Below are positions 61,778 through 64,000 of a DNA stretch of 64,000 nucleotides, piece after piece. A model generated the notes under the pieces. It had not been told where the DNA came from. It searched no databases and saw nothing but the letters and a program-made list of their open reading frames with translations. The position numbers were made by a program, and so were the translations under genes. The stretch covers positions 38,223-102,222 of the forward strand of contig CAZKRY010000018.1 in the NCBI GenBank assembly GCA_964555355.1, in the 5' to 3' direction. The DNA comes from CAIKBL01 sp964555355 (GTDB taxonomy: Bacteria > Pseudomonadota > Gammaproteobacteria > Ga0077536). The first letter of the stretch is position 1, and each line of letters begins with the position of its first letter.

Positions 61778-63634
61778 ATGGCCAGGATCGTTGAAAGCCA
61801 TCCGGCACCGTTTGAGTCTGTGACGGTCGATCGCATTACGCTCGACTTGGTCGAAAACGGACTCATCAATGCGCGACAACAGATGGACAGCCTACTGTTT
61901 AGAACCGCGATGTCGCCCATCATTCGTGAACAGCGCGACGGCTTTCCGGTCATTACCGATCGGCACGGGCGACTTGTCGCCGGGCAATTTGGTTCGCCGG
62001 TATCGGGCTTCATCGATCGTTTCGACACCACTGCCGAAGAAGGCGATGTATTCCTGACTTCCGATCCCTACGCCTGCCAGGGCTCGATCAGTCACGCCAA
62101 CGATTGGCTGGTGTGCATTCCGGTGTTTCATCGCGGCCGATTGATTGCTTGGTCCGCAATGTTCGGCCATATGTCGGATATCGGCGGCAAGGTGCCGGGG
62201 TCGATGCCGACCGATGCGCGGGAAATGTATGAAGAAGGCATCTACATCCCGCCGGTTAAAATCGTGCAACGCGGCGTGCTGCAAGAAGACGTGCTGCGCG
62301 TCATCTTGCACAACTGCCGGATCCCGGAATGGAACCGCAGCGACTTCAATGCCCTGGTGGCGGCGGCGCGGATTGGCGAAGCGCGTTGTATCGAGATGGC
62401 CGAGCGGTTTGGCGCGGATTTGTTCACCTCCGCATTAAATGAGCTGTTGGCGCGCAATCGTCGCGCGATCGGCAAAATCATCCGCGACACCATGCCGGAA
62501 GAGAAAGTTTATTTCGAGGACTATATCTGCGATGACGGCATCGGCATGGGGCCGTACAAACTCGCGTGCCACATGTGGCGCGAAGGCGAGCGGCTGATCT
62601 TTGATTTTGCCGCAACGGATCGACAATCGCTCTCGAACATCAACTTCTTGCTCTCCGAGCAGATGTTCAAAATGTTCTGCGCGCAATTCATGATCATGAT
62701 GTTCGATCCGGACGTGCTACTGAACGACGGGTTTTTTGATTTGATGGAAGTGCGCATTCCGCAAGGATCCTTGCTCGCGCCGCGCCGGCCGGCCGCGTTG
62801 AACGGTCGCACGCACGCCATGGGCCGCATCTTCGACATCATCACCGGGCTTTATGGCAAATCTAACCCCACCTATTTATGCGCGGCAGGTTTCTCGGCGT
62901 CACCCCATTTCATGTATTCAGGACTGGACGCGCATGGCCGGCGCTTCCTGCAGTTTCAAATCGGTTTTGGCGGCGTGCCAGCGCGCCCGTTGGGCGATGG
63001 ATTGGATGGGCATTCGCTGTGGCCTAAGTTCACCAATGTGCCAAACGAATATCTGGAATCCTATTTTCCGGTGCGCATCGAAGTTTACGAAACGATCCCA
63101 GATAGCGGCGGCGCCGGCAAGTTCCGCGGCGGCAACGGCATGCGCATCGGCTATCGCTTTTTAGCCCACGGCAAAATTTCCATTCACGACGATCGCTGGC
63201 TCACCTATCCGTGGGGCGTGAAAGGAGGCGAACCCGGCGAGCGCAGCCGCAAGTCACTGCGGCGCACCGACGGCACCAATACCGTACTCCCCGCCAAGGT
63301 GGATAACATCGAAGTCGCGCCCGGCGATTATCTGTTGTTTGAAACCTGGGGCGGTGGCGGGCTGGGGTTGCCGTGGGAACGCAGTTTGGATGCGATGGCC
63401 TACGATCTGGAAAGCGGCTTGTTAACAGCAACCGGTGCGCGACGTTTTGGCGTAGTCGTCAGTGAAGATGGCGTCACCATCGACGTTGCCGCAACTTCGG
63501 CGTTACGCGTGTCGCTTGCCGGCGCCGCGCGAGAGCCGGTGTTATTTAATACCGGTGCGCCGCTCACGGACTTACTCGAGCGCTGCGCGGAAGAGACAGG
63601 GTTACCGGCGCCGCGCGCGCCAGTGTTTGAATAG
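61778..63634 (+). CDS. hydantoinase B (HyuB), module 3
   Basis: This 618-residue subunit, longer than the other two HyuB proteins, starts behind GAGG two bases after HyuA. Family blocks are VENGLINARQQMDSLLFRTAMSPIIRE, EGDVFLTSDPYACQGSISHANDW near 95 and MFGHMSDIGGKVPGS; it ends in ETWGGGGLGLPWERS where the others have GGGGYGNP. The HMSDIGG form keeps one His and an Asp at the site occupied by GHHADVGG in module 1. It is the last clear gene of the window. Confidence 0.92.
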   Translation: MARIVESHPAPFESVTVDRITLDLVENGLINARQQMDSLLFRTAMSPIIREQRDGFPVITDRHGRLVAGQFGSPVSGFIDRFDTTAEEGDVFLTSDPYACQGSISHANDWLVCIPVFHRGRLIAWSAMFGHMSDIGGKVPGSMPTDAREMYEEGIYIPPVKIVQRGVLQEDVLRVILHNCRIPEWNRSDFNALVAAARIGEARCIEMAERFGADLFTSALNELLARNRRAIGKIIRDTMPEEKVYFEDYICDDGIGMGPYKLACHMWREGERLIFDFAATDRQSLSNINFLLSEQMFKMFCAQFMIMMFDPDVLLNDGFFDLMEVRIPQGSLLAPRRPAALNGRTHAMGRIFDIITGLYGKSNPTYLCAAGFSASPHFMYSGLDAHGRRFLQFQIGFGGVPARPLGDGLDGHSLWPKFTNVPNEYLESYFPVRIEVYETIPDSGGAGKFRGGNGMRIGYRFLAHGKISIHDDRWLTYPWGVKGGEPGERSRKSLRRTDGTNTVLPAKVDNIEVAPGDYLLFETWGGGGLGLPWERSLDAMAYDLESGLLTATGARRFGVVVSEDGVTIDVAATSALRVSLAGAAREPVLFNTGAPLTDLLERCAEETGLPAPRAPVFE

Positions 63635-63746
63635 AGGGACTCAGTACATATTTTGAGTTGCCCGGCCGCAATTACGAATGGTTTCGCTCTATTTCAACGA
63701 ACATAAAACGCCGCGCCCTCTAGACATACGCTTCTTCTGTGCAGAG

Positions 63747-63806
63747 TCAGTATTGTCGCAGGCGACACCCGATACGCAGCCGGTCATGGAAACGGGGTTG
63801 GTCCAT
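63747..63806 (-). CDS. possible 19-residue leader peptide
   Basis: An ATG at 63806 on the minus strand is preceded by a strong AAGGAGG at good spacing. The frame encodes MDQPRFHDRLRIGCRLRQY and ends at TGA 63747-63749. The product is basic with four to five arginines and has no family similarity that I know. A short peptide behind such a ribosome-binding site may be a leader peptide controlling a downstream gene, but on this strand the next gene is the end of HyuB, in the opposite orientation. It could equally be fortuitous. Confidence 0.25.
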   Translation of the reverse strand: MDQPRFHDRLRIGCRLRQY

Positions 63807-63845
63807 AAGAGCCTCCTTGCTCTATAGGATTACTAGAAGTTATCC

Positions 63846-63866
63846 GGGTTACCTCCCTGGTAACCC
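63846..63866. repeat. GGGTTAC / GTAACCC hairpin
   Basis: A perfect seven-base stem (GGGTTAC ... GTAACCC) around CTCCCTG, some 40 bases upstream of the possible leader peptide start on the minus strand. It could act as an operator or an RNA stem. No T-run follows, so it is not a typical terminator. Confidence 0.4.
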
Positions 63867-64000
63867 ATTGATACTAGTGTAAACCGCCGATATCCCGGCC
63901 TAAAATACCGGTTACAAACTCGGCGAATAGGTCGAGTAATTTGACGTTGCACAAAGACCGCTACGCGGTAGAAGATGCGGCTTCGACAAGGATTGTCGGA

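Larger units (their letters stand above)
63635..64000. other. gene-free right end, with possible promoter region of a neighbouring gene
   Basis: About 366 bases follow the HyuB stop with no supported long coding frame. A 19-codon open frame on the minus strand and a hairpin are listed separately. The rest, around 63870-64000, contains a TACCGGTTAC and AT-rich segments without a clear repeat or operator; the next gene must lie beyond the window. Confidence 0.4.

Overview
The window is GC-rich, gene-dense chromosomal DNA from a proteobacterium, most likely a beta- or gammaproteobacterium that degrades organic compounds. The evidence is the protein families (OmpR-type two-component pair, Sel1 proteins, TlpA, OsmC, DUF3750-like, DmdC-like acyl-CoA dehydrogenase) and several families of short palindromic repeats between genes. 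I see no rRNA, tRNA, CRISPR array, transposase, prophage or replication origin. The species cannot be named from the sequence alone.

Layout. 0-7.3 kb: a double cyclic-nucleotide-binding protein with a cysteine-less rhodanese domain, then on the minus strand a long secreted Sel1 protein, a CaiB-type CoA-transferase and a Baeyer-Villiger monooxygenase. 7.7-12.5 kb: an OmpR response regulator, a hybrid histidine kinase and a homocysteine S-methyltransferase-like enzyme. 12.7-19.8 kb (minus): a very tightly packed six-gene operon, in order of transcription fatty acid hydroxylase, GH3-type ligase, enolase-superfamily epimerase or racemase, Popeye-like membrane cNMP protein, M48 peptidase and GNAT. 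19.9-26.6 kb: thiolase, HyuA, HyuB and a DmdC-like acyl-CoA dehydrogenase. 26.6-32.8 kb: alpha/beta hydrolase, a lone glycosyltransferase among repeats, 3-oxoacid CoA-transferase subunits A and B, a luciferase-like (LLM) oxidoreductase and an acyl-CoA ligase. 32.9-39.2 kb: MFS transporter, a second HyuA-HyuB pair and an LLM monooxygenase.

39.2-43.7 kb is a visibly AT-richer accessory stretch with hypothetical proteins and two type II toxin-antitoxin loci. In both loci the antitoxin is intact and the toxin is broken: vapC by an internal deletion plus frameshift, higB by an in-frame amber codon. 43.9-49.7 kb: a tyrosine phosphatase, then an unusual operon of a stand-alone phosphohistidine-swivel (PEP-utiliser) protein, a 520-residue protein I do not recognise, a 202-residue winged-helix-like protein and an SDR dehydrogenase, followed by a methyltransferase. 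50-58.5 kb: an acyl-CoA dehydrogenase, a small TIGR04073-like secreted protein, an amidase, a TlpA thioredoxin with a His-rich outer-membrane-like protein, a DUF3750-like protein, a macrodomain protein, a small secreted protein and an NtaA-type monooxygenase. 58.5-63.6 kb: OsmC, an N-carbamoylsarcosine-amidase-like hydrolase and a third HyuA-HyuB pair. The last 366 bases carry no clear gene.

Taken together, most genes look catabolic: three separate HyuAB modules with different partners, three LLM flavin monooxygenases, two acyl-CoA dehydrogenases, thiolase, CoA-transferases and a CoA ligase. They suggest use of cyclic amides, carbonyl compounds or heterocycles feeding into CoA-thioester pathways. 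The two most likely undescribed systems are the GH3/enolase/hydroxylase operon (possible lipo-amino-acid metabolism) and the swivel-domain operon.
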